Of a stretch of 64,000 nucleotides of DNA, positions 36,496 through 46,706 are shown one piece after another. Position numbers and translations under genes: made by a program. The DNA is from Alcaligenes faecalis (lineage in GTDB: Bacteria; Pseudomonadota; Gammaproteobacteria; Burkholderiales; Burkholderiaceae_B): NCBI RefSeq assembly GCF_009497775.1, contig NZ_CP031012.1, forward strand, positions 2,976,001 to 3,040,000. The letters run 5' to 3'. A model generated the notes under the pieces. The model was not told the DNA's origin. It made no database searches and saw nothing but the letters and a program-made list of their open reading frames with translations. How positions within the stretch are numbered: the first letter of the stretch is position 1; every line of letters starts with the position of its first letter.

Positions 36496-37020
36496 ATGAC
36501 ACCCCAAACCGCCATCCGCATGGCTTCGTACAACAGCCAGATGAACCAACGTCTTTACGACGCCGCTGCGAGTCTTTCTGCGCAGGACTTGCATCAGGAA
36601 CGTGGGGCCTTCTTTGGTTCGCTGTTCAAGACCATGATGCACATTGCAGTTGGGGACACTGTCTGGCTGCATCGCTTTGCCCAGCATCCTGATGCCCACA
36701 CTTTGCGCGAAGAAATCGGGGTGTTTGCCAAGCCCTGTGCACTGGATCAGCAGTTGTTTAGCACCTTGGCGGAACTGGATCAGTACCGTCGCAAACTGGA
36801 CCTGATCATTATTGATTGGGCGGCCACACTGACAGTGAAACAACTGGGCCAAACGCTACGCTATAGCAATATGGCGGGCCAAGGCATGGAGAAGGACTTT
36901 GCGCTTTTGGTGACGCACTTTTTTAATCACCAGACTCACCATCGTGGCCAGGCCAGCACCTTGTTGTATCAAGCGGGTGTCGATATTGGCGTGACTGATT
37001 TATTGGCTTTGGTGTCCTGA
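36496..37020 (+). CDS. DinB-family protein
   Basis: This 174-residue four-helix-bundle protein of the DinB/YfiT superfamily has likely metal ligands His49 ('TMMHIAVGD'), His145 and His149 in 'HFFNHQTHHRGQ'. Members are often thiol-dependent transferases or of unknown activity, cytoplasmic and metal-binding. It is a monocistronic gene between two terminators. Its cellular role cannot be read from the context. Confidence 0.85.
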   Translation: MTPQTAIRMASYNSQMNQRLYDAAASLSAQDLHQERGAFFGSLFKTMMHIAVGDTVWLHRFAQHPDAHTLREEIGVFAKPCALDQQLFSTLAELDQYRRKLDLIIIDWAATLTVKQLGQTLRYSNMAGQGMEKDFALLVTHFFNHQTHHRGQASTLLYQAGVDIGVTDLLALVS

Positions 37021-37132
37021 GTGTTGTAGCCCACAGGCCTCAAAGCAGCCGGACAGCGCTGTGCTTGTAGTCCTTGAGCCACAAGATTTCCATATCCGAG
37101 ATACAACAGCTGACGTATCTGCTTCCAATGAA

Positions 37133-37165
37133 AAAAGCCTGCTTGTTATCGCCAAGCAGGCTTTT
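37133..37165. terminator. Terminator between dinB-like gene and TonB receptor gene
   Basis: A perfect 12-bp stem AAAAGCCTGCTT/AAGCAGGCTTTT with a 9-base loop can serve both convergent genes. Confidence 0.85.
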
Positions 37166-37191
37166 GCTTCAGGCACTACAGCCTTCCCCTC

Positions 37192-39387
37192 TTAATACTG
37201 CGCCCGCAAAGACAGCATCACGTTCTGCGGTGCTCCGTACCAGCCCTGGTTATAAAAGCCGATCTGCGAGTAGTACTTCTTGTCGAACAGGTTGTTCACA
37301 TTCAAGGTGGCCGAGACGCGCTTGTTGAAGTCATAACTGGCCATCAGATTCACAATGGCGTAGCTGCCCTGCTCTACTTTCACGGCCTGTCTGTCAGGGC
37401 CAGTGGCGTTCTGATACATACGATTTTGCCAATCAATACCACCACCGACTGTCAGGCCTTGCCAGTCGCCCTGCAAGCGATACGTGGTGTAGAGCTTGAA
37501 CAAGGTGCGCGGCTTGCTGGTGTTGATAGGTTTGCCTTGTGCATCCTTAGCGGTAAAGGTCGTCAGGCTGCTGGCCAGATTCCAGCCAGGAAGCAATTCG
37601 CCCCCTATTTCCAGCTCCACCCCTTCTACTTTGGCACCTGATACAGGACGATAGGCAGGTGTATTAGGTGGTGCGCCAATGACGTTATTGCCAGTCGCTT
37701 CAGCCAGATTATCCTGGCGGGTCTGGAACAGCGACAAAGCGCCGTTTACACGACCATCAAGCCAGGCGGCCTTGATGCCCAGCTCATAACTTTTGCCGGT
37801 AATGGGATCCAGAATCTGGCCTTGTTCATTACGGGCATTTTGCGGCTTGAAAATTTCCGTATAGCTGGCGTAGGCCGTATAGGTATCGTTGAAGTCGTAG
37901 ATCAGACCGGCATAGGGGACAAACTGATCTTTATGGCGATACTGACGCTTAGTGCCAAAGTAGGTTTGATCGGTTTCCCAATTGCTGATGCGGCCGCCCA
38001 CCATCAAGCGCAGATTGTCCATCAAGGCAAAGCGTCCTACCGCATAGGCCCCGGACTGCTTACTGACCAGGTCATCTGCCTGACTAGGTTCGCTAGACCA
38101 ATTCGGCTCGGGTACACGGCCCGGCTCGTAGAAACTCCCTGCATTCGGCACTGGCGCCAGTGCGCGATATTGCGGAAAGTCCACGCGGTCCTCGGAGCTC
38201 ATCCAGCCCAGAGAAAACTCATGCTCTCTGCCAAACAACTCAAACGGACCGGACAAGGACGCATTGAAAGCTTTGCGACGTACATCGCCCTTGTAATACG
38301 AAAAGGAGTTCGCTGTTCCCAGACCGGTTTCACGGTCGGGATAGCCGCCCCTGAAGATTTGTTTCATGGACGCATCCGTCACCGACTGGTTATAGGTAAC
38401 GCGCAGCTTCAAATCGTTGGTGAACTGATGGCTTAGGTCAATAAAGCCCGTAGTGGTGTCATTTTCAATACGCGCCCATTTGGCATTATTGGAAACCGAG
38501 CGATCAAAATCCGTACGGGTGCCATCGCTATAGAACAAGGGAAAGCCGCTGCCAAAGCCGTTATTGGCACTGGATTGGTAAGCCACGCCGCCTGTCAGTT
38601 CCATGCCGGGCATAAGGTCCGCGGTGATGACACCATACAAGGTACGCGTCTTGGTATCTTGCAGATCGGTATAGCTGTCAGCCTTGCCATACGCCCCGAC
38701 CAAACGTGCACGAATGCGGCCGTCTTTGGTGATGGGGGTAGAAATATCGGCATAGCCACGAGCAAAATTCCAGCTGCCTACGCTGGCACCGGCAGAGGCC
38801 GCAAAGTCACGCAAGGGACGTTTACGCACATAATTCACTGCCGCCGACGGGTTCCCTGCCCCGGTCATCAAGCCGGTTGCGCCTCGCACCACTTCGACCC
38901 GATCAAAAACCACCAGATCCAGATTGCTTTCACCAAAAGCCCAAGGTGACAAAATAGGCTGCGTCCACCCATCAAACTGATAGTTATCGACATCAAAGCC
39001 GCGAGCCGAAAAGGAATAACGGTTGGTATCGCTACGCGTGACCGACATGCCGGGCGCACTTTGCAGGGCGTCCGCCGTTGTCTGCATGCCGCGATCATCC
39101 ATCATTTTCCGGGTGACCACGCTGACCGATTGCGGCGTCTCCTTGATAGAAAGAGACAGGCCCGTGGCCGTGCTCATGGCCTTGGTAGTGTAGGAGGGAT
39201 CGGTTTCCGTCACTCCAGGGTCTCGATTGCCCTTGACGGTAATGGCAGACAATTCCGCTGGCGCATCAGCGGCTGTGCCCTGCGCCCAGACCGGACCGCC
39301 AGCAGCAGCCAGCAACATGGCCGAACGAGTTAAGGAAGCAAGCAAGCGCAGTCTTGAACGAGCAGAACAGGTAGAAACAGCAGGCAT
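37192..39387 (-). CDS. TonB-dependent ferric-siderophore receptor
   Basis: This 731-residue outer-membrane receptor has a signal peptide (cleavage near WAQ, residue 36). The plug domain has 'SLSIKETPQSVSVVTRKMMDDRGMQTTADAL' and 'VEVVRGATGLMTGAGNPSAAVNYVRKRP', and a 22-strand barrel ends in a C-terminal aromatic residue (RAQY). The 'KETPQSVSVVT' element is typical of FhuE/FpvA/FoxA-type hydroxamate or mixed siderophore receptors. A candidate Fur box lies 30-48 bases upstream. It is downstream of a Bcr/CflA exporter and a PchR-like regulator on the same strand. Confidence 0.93.
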   Translation of the reverse strand: MPAVSTCSARSRLRLLASLTRSAMLLAAAGGPVWAQGTAADAPAELSAITVKGNRDPGVTETDPSYTTKAMSTATGLSLSIKETPQSVSVVTRKMMDDRGMQTTADALQSAPGMSVTRSDTNRYSFSARGFDVDNYQFDGWTQPILSPWAFGESNLDLVVFDRVEVVRGATGLMTGAGNPSAAVNYVRKRPLRDFAASAGASVGSWNFARGYADISTPITKDGRIRARLVGAYGKADSYTDLQDTKTRTLYGVITADLMPGMELTGGVAYQSSANNGFGSGFPLFYSDGTRTDFDRSVSNNAKWARIENDTTTGFIDLSHQFTNDLKLRVTYNQSVTDASMKQIFRGGYPDRETGLGTANSFSYYKGDVRRKAFNASLSGPFELFGREHEFSLGWMSSEDRVDFPQYRALAPVPNAGSFYEPGRVPEPNWSSEPSQADDLVSKQSGAYAVGRFALMDNLRLMVGGRISNWETDQTYFGTKRQYRHKDQFVPYAGLIYDFNDTYTAYASYTEIFKPQNARNEQGQILDPITGKSYELGIKAAWLDGRVNGALSLFQTRQDNLAEATGNNVIGAPPNTPAYRPVSGAKVEGVELEIGGELLPGWNLASSLTTFTAKDAQGKPINTSKPRTLFKLYTTYRLQGDWQGLTVGGGIDWQNRMYQNATGPDRQAVKVEQGSYAIVNLMASYDFNKRVSATLNVNNLFDKKYYSQIGFYNQGWYGAPQNVMLSLRAQY

Positions 39388-39416
39388 GAACGTGGATCTC
39401 AGGACAGGTTTTAGAT

Positions 39417-39435
39417 GCGAACAATTATCATCTAC
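39417..39435 (-). promoter_or_regulatory. Candidate Fur box upstream of the siderophore receptor gene
   Basis: On the minus strand the 19 bases contain the core ATGATAAT and match the palindromic Fur consensus at 12 of 19 positions by hand. It lies 30 bases before the receptor ATG. Confidence 0.55.
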
Positions 39436-39503
39436 GGAATTTGCAAGAGCGTATCCCTAAACGCAGAAACGCTATTCCAAATATCAGTCCTGTCGCTTTC
39501 TTC

Positions 39504-40715
39504 CTAGGCTGAGCGTCGATCAGCGCCTTGTTGCAGCCAAAACCAGCTAATTGCACTCAGCACTACGCAGATCAGCATGGCAGCAGACATACGCAAGGGC
39601 TGCCCATAAACCCACGGCACCAGCCAGCCACTGACAACAGAAAACGTGGTCATCTGGCAAAAGCCCAGTAAGGATGCCGCCAGCCCTGCCCGGCTGGGCA
39701 CTTGAGCCAGGATGCGCATGGTCACCACCGGCATCTGCATGGCCAGACCCGCAGTGAAGAAAGCAGGCAGCAACACTGCCCAAGGCAAGGCGGGGTGCGC
39801 AGCGCTGCTGGCCAGATACCAGGTGTAGGCAGCGCAACTGCTCAGCATCAGGCCATAGGCACGGCGAATAATCCGGATATCCCCCCAGTACCGCACGAGA
39901 TGGGCAGACGCCAATGCACCCAGCATGGCCCCAATCACCAAAGGCACAAACAGCACGGCAAAGGCCGTTTCGGGAAGATTCAGGGTATGGGAAATGAAAT
40001 CCGGCGCAGCGCCGATCAGAAAGGCCTGGGCTCCGACCAGCAGACTTAAAGCCAGGCTCATGCCCATGAACGAAACATCCCCCAGCAATTGCGCGATATC
40101 GCTACGCAATTGACGCCAGGCCAAGGGCTGGCGCTGGCTGCTGGGCAAGGTTTCAGGCAAGCGACGCATGCACAAATAGCAAGCCGCCGCTGCCAAGACG
40201 GCCAGCATCCAGAACACCGAACGCCAGCCCAAATGGGCAATCAGCTGGCCGCCCACAATCGGGGCCAGAGCGGGCGACACATTGAAGACCACAACGATAT
40301 AAGACAGTGTCCGTTGCGCCTGTTCGCCTTGATAGCAATCCCGCACCATAGCCTGACCGATCACCAGGCCAGCCCCAGCCGACAAGCCTTGCAGCACCCG
40401 AGCTGCAAGGAGCCAATCCATGTTGGGTGCCAAAGCCGCCATTACCGAGCCGGTGATATACACCAGCAAGGACGCCAGAATCACGGGCTTGCGCCCCCAG
40501 GCATCGGACAGGGTGCCATGCAGCAGCAACATCGCCGCATAGGCCGACATATACACACCCAGGGTCTGCTGCACGCTTTCAGGCGGCACCTGAAACTCGC
40601 GCTCCAGGGCGCTGAAAGCAGGTAAATAAGCGTCAATCGTGGCAGGCGCAACGCAGGCCAGCAGGCCCAGAATCAGCACCATCAAGGGATAGGGAGGAAG
40701 CGAGGAAGGCAACAC
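39504..40715 (-). CDS. Bcr/CflA-family MFS exporter
   Basis: This 403-residue, 12-segment MFS protein has 'APATIDAYLPAFSALEREFQVPPESVQQTLGVYMSAYAAMLLLHGTLSDAWGRKPVI', the Bcr/CflA pattern, and 'GLSAGAGLVIGQAMVRDCY'. Members export drugs, sulfonamides or peptides. Its position between a PchR-like regulator and a siderophore receptor suggests siderophore export or handling, but no siderophore synthesis gene is in the window. Confidence 0.88.
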   Translation of the reverse strand: MLPSSLPPYPLMVLILGLLACVAPATIDAYLPAFSALEREFQVPPESVQQTLGVYMSAYAAMLLLHGTLSDAWGRKPVILASLLVYITGSVMAALAPNMDWLLAARVLQGLSAGAGLVIGQAMVRDCYQGEQAQRTLSYIVVVFNVSPALAPIVGGQLIAHLGWRSVFWMLAVLAAAACYLCMRRLPETLPSSQRQPLAWRQLRSDIAQLLGDVSFMGMSLALSLLVGAQAFLIGAAPDFISHTLNLPETAFAVLFVPLVIGAMLGALASAHLVRYWGDIRIIRRAYGLMLSSCAAYTWYLASSAAHPALPWAVLLPAFFTAGLAMQMPVVTMRILAQVPSRAGLAASLLGFCQMTTFSVVSGWLVPWVYGQPLRMSAAMLICVVLSAISWFWLQQGADRRSA

Positions 40716-40740
40716 AGCTCTGTCTGAAACAAGAAAAAAA

Positions 40741-40756
40741 CGCCCCGTAAAGGGGA
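40741..40756 (-). terminator. Weak hairpin downstream of the PchR-like gene
   Basis: On the minus strand CCCC-TTTAC-GGGG is followed by CG and a run of seven T residues. The stem is short. Confidence 0.4.
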
Positions 40757-40850
40757 CAATCTCTTTCAGGATGGACGAGGCAAGCCGGACTGGGTAATGG
40801 CAAATGCCTAAAGAGCTTTGAACAATGACAGAGCTGGCCGCCCTGCTGTT

Positions 40851-41795
40851 TCAATTCAATTCGCTGGGCGAAATCCCGTAGCGTTCACGAAAGGCGGTGG
40901 CGAAATTGGTGGCATGGCGATAACCCACAAAGTGAGCCGCCTGCTGCACACTCCAGCCCTGGGCCAGATAATCGCGCGCCAGCTCCAGGCGGCGTTCACG
41001 CAACCAGCCAAATACCGAGCACTGGTAGGTAGCCTGGAACTTCACCCGCAAGGTACTGGGACTCATGCAGGCCAGCTTGGCCAGATCCGCCAAAGTGTGG
41101 TCTTCACCCGGCGCGTTGTACAAGCGCTCCCGCACCCGTTCCAGCAATTGCCGGTCACGAGCCATGGCGGGCGATTCTTTAACAGGCTTTTGAGCCAGGC
41201 CATCCAGCGCATGGGCCAGCACTTGCAGGCTGACTCCCTCCAGAAGCAAATCGTATGTGGCTCCCTGCCAGGGGCTATCGATCAAATGCTCCAGCGTGCT
41301 CAGCAAATGCGGTGGTACCGTCCATTGCTGCATGCGCAAACCCGAAGGGCCCATCAGTTTGGACAAGGTATCGGCCAGCCGCGAATCCCCTACACCTTCA
41401 GGAGAACTCAAGGAGATATTGATGCTGCGCAGTCGCTGCCCCGCAGGGTGAATACCCGTCATGGCCACGGCATCGCTGTGCGCAATGCTGATGCCGCTTT
41501 GTGCCACCAGACTCTGTGAAGTCTGACTGGCAAACTGGGTCTGCGCCCGGCCTTGCAACATCACAATGGCCGAAAACTGCGGAGCGCTGATTGAACTGGA
41601 TTCGTAATGATGATGCGTCACGATGTCCGACAGCACCAGCTTGATGCCGGGCCGGACTTCATGCTCCTGCACGCGTCCTTCCGCAATGCAAAGCTCTTCC
41701 CTACCCCGATCCGGGCCCGCGTAATGAGGCAAGCGATAGCGGAATCCCGCCGGACTACCGAGCCGATCAAAGTCCGACACCGTGAATCTGATCAT
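40851..41795 (-). CDS. AraC-family regulator, PchR/AlcR-like
   Basis: This 314-residue protein has an N-terminal sensing domain and a C-terminal AraC pair of helix-turn-helix motifs ('HTLADLAKLACMSPSTLRVKFQATYQCSVFGWLRERRLELARDYL' and 'SVQQAAHFVGYRHATNFATAFRERYGISPSEL'). The 'ACMSPSTLRxKFxxxY..S.F.WLRERRLE' pattern is typical of PchR/AlcR siderophore-responsive regulators. I choose the ATG at 41795 on length, though no Shine-Dalgarno is visible. A Fur-box-like palindrome lies about 90 bases upstream. It precedes the exporter and receptor genes it probably activates. Confidence 0.85.
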   Translation of the reverse strand: MIRFTVSDFDRLGSPAGFRYRLPHYAGPDRGREELCIAEGRVQEHEVRPGIKLVLSDIVTHHHYESSSISAPQFSAIVMLQGRAQTQFASQTSQSLVAQSGISIAHSDAVAMTGIHPAGQRLRSINISLSSPEGVGDSRLADTLSKLMGPSGLRMQQWTVPPHLLSTLEHLIDSPWQGATYDLLLEGVSLQVLAHALDGLAQKPVKESPAMARDRQLLERVRERLYNAPGEDHTLADLAKLACMSPSTLRVKFQATYQCSVFGWLRERRLELARDYLAQGWSVQQAAHFVGYRHATNFATAFRERYGISPSELN

Positions 41796-41886
41796 AGGAA
41801 TAAAGAGAGGAAGGCGCCCCTGCCCGATCCGCCCGAAGCTCTGCTTTTTTGGGCAGATGGCGGCAGCAGGATAAGAAAAACCCAAG

Positions 41887-41907
41887 TGAGAATAGCATAC
41901 ATTCTCA
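41887..41907. promoter_or_regulatory. Candidate Fur box upstream of the PchR-like gene
   Basis: TGAGAAT-N7-ATTCTCA is a perfect 7-bp inverted repeat. The inner 19 bases match the Fur consensus at 12 positions, in both halves. Confidence 0.55.
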
Positions 41908-42065
41908 ACTATATGGCGACTTTCACAGTGCCCTTTATGCCACAACTATTGCCTTTTCAAGGACCTATATGCCAATAGCCAAGCACCTTATATTCAGACT
42001 GCTATAATCCGGCCCGGCAACTAGTGATCCTTTTGCCACTACCTTTTTTGCAAGAAGAATCCTTC

Positions 42066-45000
42066 ATGAATAACACCGTGCCAAGTTTTGGTCGGCGTCA
42101 ATTTCTCAAAATTCTTGGTGCTGGGGCAGCTGCGCTGTCAGCTACCGCGATGGGACTTTCGACAGCCGCCGCCCAGGTTTCTGCCGCCGTCCGCCCGTAC
42201 AAACTCCTTCGATCCAAAGAGACACGCAACAACTGTACTTACTGTTCAGTGGGCTGCGGCATTCTGATGTATTCGATGGGGGACGGGGCAAAAAACGCCA
42301 AGCCGCGCATCTTCCACATTGAAGGCGACCCGGATCACCCGGTCAGCCGTGGCTCGCTTTGCCCGAAAGGCGCAGGCCTGCTGGACATGATTCATTCCAA
42401 AAACCGGCTGCTGCACCCCGAATACCGCGCGCCAGGCTCCAAAGAATGGGTCAAGATCAGCTGGAGCGAGGCCACCAAGCGCATCGCCCGTTTGCTGAAA
42501 GACGACCGCGACGCCAACTTCATTGCCAAGAACGAGAAAGGCCAGGTTGTGAACCGCTGGCTATCTTCGGGCTTTCTGGCTTCCTCGGCCGCATCCAACG
42601 AAACCGGCCTGCTGGACTTCAAATTTACCCGTGCCCTGGGGATGCTGGGCATCGACTGTCAGGCGCGGCTCTGTCACGCCCCGACCGTGTCGGCCCTGGC
42701 CCCCAGCTTTGGGCGCGGTGCCATGACCAACCACTGGGTGGACATCAAGAACGCCAACGTGGTGATTGTGATGGGCGGCAACCCTGCCGAAGCCCACCCG
42801 GTCGGTTTCAAATGGGTGATCGAGGCCAAGATCAAGAACAAGGCCAAGGTCATTGTGGTGGACCCGCGCTTTAACCGCACGGCGGCCGTGGCGGACATCT
42901 TCTCGCCCATCCGCGCTGGCTCGGACACCGCCTTTTTGATGGGCATGGTGCGCTGGCTGCTGGAGAACGACAAGATTCAGCACGAGTACGTGCGCTCCTA
43001 CACCAACGCCTCCCTGATCGTGCGCGACGACTTCACCTTTGACGAAGGGGTGTTCTCGGGCTTTAACCCGCAAACCAAGGTGTACGACAAGTCCTCCTGG
43101 ACCTATGCAGTGGACGAGAACGGCGAAGTGATGCGCGACATGAGCATGACGCATCCACGCTCCGTGCTGCAGCTGTTGAAAACCCACGTGGACCGCTACA
43201 CGCCCGAAGTCGTGGAGAACATTACCGGCGTCAAACAGGCCGATTTCCTGCAGATTGCCGAAATCATTGGTTCCTGTTCGGCCAAGAACAAAACCCTGAC
43301 CTGGCTGTATGCGCTGGGCTGGACGCACCACACGGGTGGCGCACAGATTATTCGTGGCGCCGCCATGATTCAGCTTTTGCTGGGCAATATCGGCATGGCC
43401 GGTGGCGGCGTGAACGCCTTGCGCGGTCACTCCAATATCCAGGGCTATACCGACCTGGGCCTGCTGTCCTTGCGTGTGCCAGGTTATATGAACCTGCCCT
43501 CGGACAATCAGCAGACACTGGCGCAGTACCTGGAAGAAACCACGCCCAAGGATGTGTTGCCCGGTCAGGTGAACTACTGGAAAAACACACCCAAGTTCTT
43601 CATCTCCCTGCTAAAGAACCTGTACGGCAAGCACGCCACGCAAGCCAACGATTTTGCCTTTGACCTGCTGCCCAAATGGGATCGCAGCTACGACATGCTG
43701 GCCTACTTCGACATGATGTATGAAGGCAAAGTCAACGGTTACTTCGCCCAAGGCTTTAACCCGCTGGCCGCGATGCCGGACAAGAACAAGACGTCCAAGG
43801 CCCTGTCCAAGCTGAAGTTCCTGGTTATTGTGGACCCGCTGGTCACCGAGACCTCGAACTTCTGGCGCAATGAAGGCCAGTTCAACGACATCAAGACTGA
43901 AGAAGTGATGACAGAGGTGTTCCGCCTGCCATCGAACTGTTTTGCTGAAGAGGACGGTTCCATCGTGAACTCGGGCCGCTGGTTGCAATGGCACTATGCC
44001 GGTCAGCAACCTCCGGGGCTGGCCCGTCATGACCCCAATATTCTGGGCGAAATCATGATGGAACTGCGTCGCCTGTACGAAGAAGAAGGCGGTGCCTGTC
44101 CCGAGCAAATCCTGAGCATGACCTGGGACGCCGACACCTATCACGACCCGCATTTCCCGCATCCGGAAGAAGTGGCCAAAGAGGCCAATGGCTATGCGCT
44201 GGCTGACGTTTTCGACGAGAACGGCAAGCAGATTCTGCGCAAGGGCCAATTGCTGGACAGCTTCGCGCAATTGCGCGACGACGGCACCACCCAAAGCTAT
44301 TGCTGGGTGTTTGCCGGTTCCTGGACAGAGAAAGGCAACCAGATGGCCAATCGGGACAATACTGACACGGGCCTGGGCAACACTCCCGGCTGGGCATGGG
44401 CCTGGCCTGCCAACCGGCGCATTCTGTACAACCGTGCGTCCATGGATGAAATGGGTAAGCCATGGGATGAACATCGCCAGATTCTGCATTGGGACGGCAA
44501 GCAATGGACCGGGGCGGATATTCCGGATTTCCCGGCCAACCTGCCTCCAGGCAGCCCGGCTGCGCCTTTCATCATGCTGCCCGAAGGTCTGGGTCGCCTG
44601 TTCTCGGAAAAAGGCATTAATGACGGCCCCTTCCCGGAACACTACGAGCCGGTGGAAAGCCCGATTGCGAAGAACCCGCTGCACGAAAAAGTGACGCATA
44701 ACCCGACAGCCCGGATTCTTTCCAACGATGCCGAGCGCATGGGGAATCGTCACGACTATCCCTATGTGGCCACCACCTACTCCATTACCGAGCTGTTCCG
44801 CCACTGGACCAAGCATTCCTATCTGAATGCCATGTTGCAGCCTGAACAGTTTGTGGAAATTGGCGAGCAACTGGCCGCTGAAAAAGACATCCGTCACGGC
44901 GACACCGTCAAAGTCACGACCAAGCGCGGCTACATCACCGCCAAGGCCGTGGTGACCAAGCGCATGCGCACCCTGACCGTTGCCGGTCAGGAAGTGCAGC

Positions 45001-45158
45001 AAATTGGTATCCCCTGCCACTGGGGTTTTGAAGGTGAAACCCGCAAGGGCTTCCTGGCCAATACGCTATCCCCCGGCGTAGGTGATGCCAATACGCAAAC
45101 ACCGGAGTTCAAAGCCTTTCTGGTCAATGTCGAGAAAATGAAGGGAGCCACGGCATGA
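42066..45158 (+). CDS. fdoG: Formate dehydrogenase (membrane, FdnG/FdoG type), catalytic alpha subunit with Cys
   Basis: This 1030-residue molybdenum or tungsten bis-MGD enzyme oxidises formate at the periplasmic face. It starts with a twin-arginine signal ([12 protein letters not shown], residues 9-20). A [4Fe-4S] site is at Cys57, Cys60, Cys64 and Cys99. At the metal-ligand position '[29 protein letters not shown]', where E. coli FdnG/FdoG has selenocysteine, there is TGT (42672-42674), so Cys203. The ATG at 42066 follows AAGAAG; an upstream extension would spoil the Tat signal. Overlaps the beta gene by four bases. Confidence 0.95.
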   Translation: MNNTVPSFGRRQFLKILGAGAAALSATAMGLSTAAAQVSAAVRPYKLLRSKETRNNCTYCSVGCGILMYSMGDGAKNAKPRIFHIEGDPDHPVSRGSLCPKGAGLLDMIHSKNRLLHPEYRAPGSKEWVKISWSEATKRIARLLKDDRDANFIAKNEKGQVVNRWLSSGFLASSAASNETGLLDFKFTRALGMLGIDCQARLCHAPTVSALAPSFGRGAMTNHWVDIKNANVVIVMGGNPAEAHPVGFKWVIEAKIKNKAKVIVVDPRFNRTAAVADIFSPIRAGSDTAFLMGMVRWLLENDKIQHEYVRSYTNASLIVRDDFTFDEGVFSGFNPQTKVYDKSSWTYAVDENGEVMRDMSMTHPRSVLQLLKTHVDRYTPEVVENITGVKQADFLQIAEIIGSCSAKNKTLTWLYALGWTHHTGGAQIIRGAAMIQLLLGNIGMAGGGVNALRGHSNIQGYTDLGLLSLRVPGYMNLPSDNQQTLAQYLEETTPKDVLPGQVNYWKNTPKFFISLLKNLYGKHATQANDFAFDLLPKWDRSYDMLAYFDMMYEGKVNGYFAQGFNPLAAMPDKNKTSKALSKLKFLVIVDPLVTETSNFWRNEGQFNDIKTEEVMTEVFRLPSNCFAEEDGSIVNSGRWLQWHYAGQQPPGLARHDPNILGEIMMELRRLYEEEGGACPEQILSMTWDADTYHDPHFPHPEEVAKEANGYALADVFDENGKQILRKGQLLDSFAQLRDDGTTQSYCWVFAGSWTEKGNQMANRDNTDTGLGNTPGWAWAWPANRRILYNRASMDEMGKPWDEHRQILHWDGKQWTGADIPDFPANLPPGSPAAPFIMLPEGLGRLFSEKGINDGPFPEHYEPVESPIAKNPLHEKVTHNPTARILSNDAERMGNRHDYPYVATTYSITELFRHWTKHSYLNAMLQPEQFVEIGEQLAAEKDIRHGDTVKVTTKRGYITAKAVVTKRMRTLTVAGQEVQQIGIPCHWGFEGETRKGFLANTLSPGVGDANTQTPEFKAFLVNVEKMKGATA

Positions 45159-46069
45159 ATTCGCAAAACATAGTGCGCCGTTCGGCCACCAACTCGGTCA
45201 CGCCTGCCCCGCAGGTGCGTGACCACCAGATGGAAGTCGCCAAGCTGATTGACGTGTCCATCTGCATCGGCTGCAAGGCTTGCCAGGTTGCCTGCAATGA
45301 GTGGAACGACTTGCGTGGTCAGGTTGAGGAAAACGTCGGCGTGTACGACAACCCCAGCGACCTGAGCCCCGACAGCTGGACCCTGATGCGCTTTACCGAG
45401 CACGAGGACGAAGCAGGCAAACTGGAATGGCTGATCCGCAAGGACGGCTGCATGCACTGCGAAGACCCTGGTTGTCTGAAAGCCTGCCCGGTTCCCGGTG
45501 CGATTGTTCAGTATGCCAATGGCATTGTGGATTTCCAGTCCGACCTGTGTGTGGGCTGCGGTTACTGCGTGGCAGGCTGTCCTTTTGACGTGCCGCGTAT
45601 TTCCAAGAAAGACAATAAGGCCTACAAGTGCACCCTGTGTTCGGACCGCGTTTCCGTAGGTCAGGCTCCAGCTTGCGCGAAAACCTGCCCAACCGGCGCC
45701 ATTGCGTTTGGCTCGAAACAGGAAATGCAGGATCTGGCCCTTAGCCGTATCGAGGACCTGAACGAGCGTGGCTATGAGAACGCCGGCCTGTACGATCCTC
45801 AAGGTGTAGGCGGCACCCACGTCATGTACGTGCTGCAACACGCGGACGATCCACAGCGCTATGCCGGTCTGCCCAAAGACCCGCACATCAGCTCGGTAGT
45901 AGGTGGCTGGAAAGATGTGCTCAAACCTGCCGCTGCAGTAGCAGGGGCTGTGGCGGTAGCGGGTATGGCGGCCCACTTCATCGGCGTGGGCCCCAACAGT
46001 ATTGACGAAGACAAAGAGCACGCGGACAACACGGAAACGGAAGGAGGCGATCATGTCCAAGAAAAATAA
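45155..46069 (+). CDS. fdoH: Formate dehydrogenase iron-sulfur beta subunit
   Basis: This 304-residue electron-transfer subunit has four [4Fe-4S] ferredoxin motifs: [40 protein letters not shown] and CTLCSDRV...CAKTCP. A C-terminal transmembrane anchor ('[20 protein letters not shown]') is followed by an acidic tail. It carries electrons from the alpha subunit to the cytochrome b subunit. Start overlaps alpha by four bases (ATGA). Confidence 0.95.
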   Translation: MNSQNIVRRSATNSVTPAPQVRDHQMEVAKLIDVSICIGCKACQVACNEWNDLRGQVEENVGVYDNPSDLSPDSWTLMRFTEHEDEAGKLEWLIRKDGCMHCEDPGCLKACPVPGAIVQYANGIVDFQSDLCVGCGYCVAGCPFDVPRISKKDNKAYKCTLCSDRVSVGQAPACAKTCPTGAIAFGSKQEMQDLALSRIEDLNERGYENAGLYDPQGVGGTHVMYVLQHADDPQRYAGLPKDPHISSVVGGWKDVLKPAAAVAGAVAVAGMAAHFIGVGPNSIDEDKEHADNTETEGGDHVQEK

Positions 46070-46706
46070 TCTTGTTCTGCGCACCAAGTTCCCCGAGCGA
46101 CTGTGCCACTGGGCCGTCGTGCTGTGTTTTTTCCTGGCAGCGACCTCGGGCTTGTCCTGGTTCTTTCCCTCTTTTTCCTGGTTAAGTTCCTTTCTGGGCA
46201 CCCCGCAACTGGCACGTGTTCTGCATCCCTTTTTAGGGATCGCCGTTTTCGTTGGCCTTTGCTATATGTTCGTCCGCTTTGTGAAGTACAACCTGCCAGC
46301 CAAAACAGACCTGATCTGGTTCCGTAACGTCAAAGGCGTGATCCTGAACAACGCCAAGCAGCCTTTGAAAATCGGCAAATACAATGCCGGTCAGAAAGTG
46401 CTGTTCTGGCTGATCATGCTATCCATCCTCACGCTGCTGGTATCGGGCCTGATCATGTGGCGCGCCTACTTTGCCGAGTTCTTCTCCATTCCCGTACTGC
46501 GTCTGGCCATCCTGATCCACTCCGTGGCCGGGATCGGGCTGATCCTGCTGATTCTGGGCCATATTTATCTGGCGATCTGGGTGCGTGGCTCCATCACCGG
46601 CATGGTGACAGGCTATGTCTCCAAAGCCTGGATACGTCATCACCACGATCGCTGGCATGACGAACTGCAAGCGGCAAAGAAAGACGTGAAGGAAGGCAAG
46701 GCATGA
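46053..46706 (+). CDS. fdoI: Formate dehydrogenase cytochrome b556 gamma subunit
   Basis: This 217-residue membrane protein has four transmembrane helices and heme-ligand histidines in '[12 protein letters not shown]', 'RVLHPFLGI' and '[26 protein letters not shown]'. It passes electrons to the quinone pool. The ATG at 46053 follows AAGGAGG and overlaps the beta gene by 17 bases. fdhE follows with a four-base overlap. Confidence 0.94.
   Translation: MSKKNNLVLRTKFPERLCHWAVVLCFFLAATSGLSWFFPSFSWLSSFLGTPQLARVLHPFLGIAVFVGLCYMFVRFVKYNLPAKTDLIWFRNVKGVILNNAKQPLKIGKYNAGQKVLFWLIMLSILTLLVSGLIMWRAYFAEFFSIPVLRLAILIHSVAGIGLILLILGHIYLAIWVRGSITGMVTGYVSKAWIRHHHDRWHDELQAAKKDVKEGKA

Noticed and set aside
42600..42700. 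Selenocysteine TGA with SECIS-like hairpin in the formate dehydrogenase gene
   Set aside because: The codon at the expected place is TGT and the frame is uninterrupted over 1030 codons.
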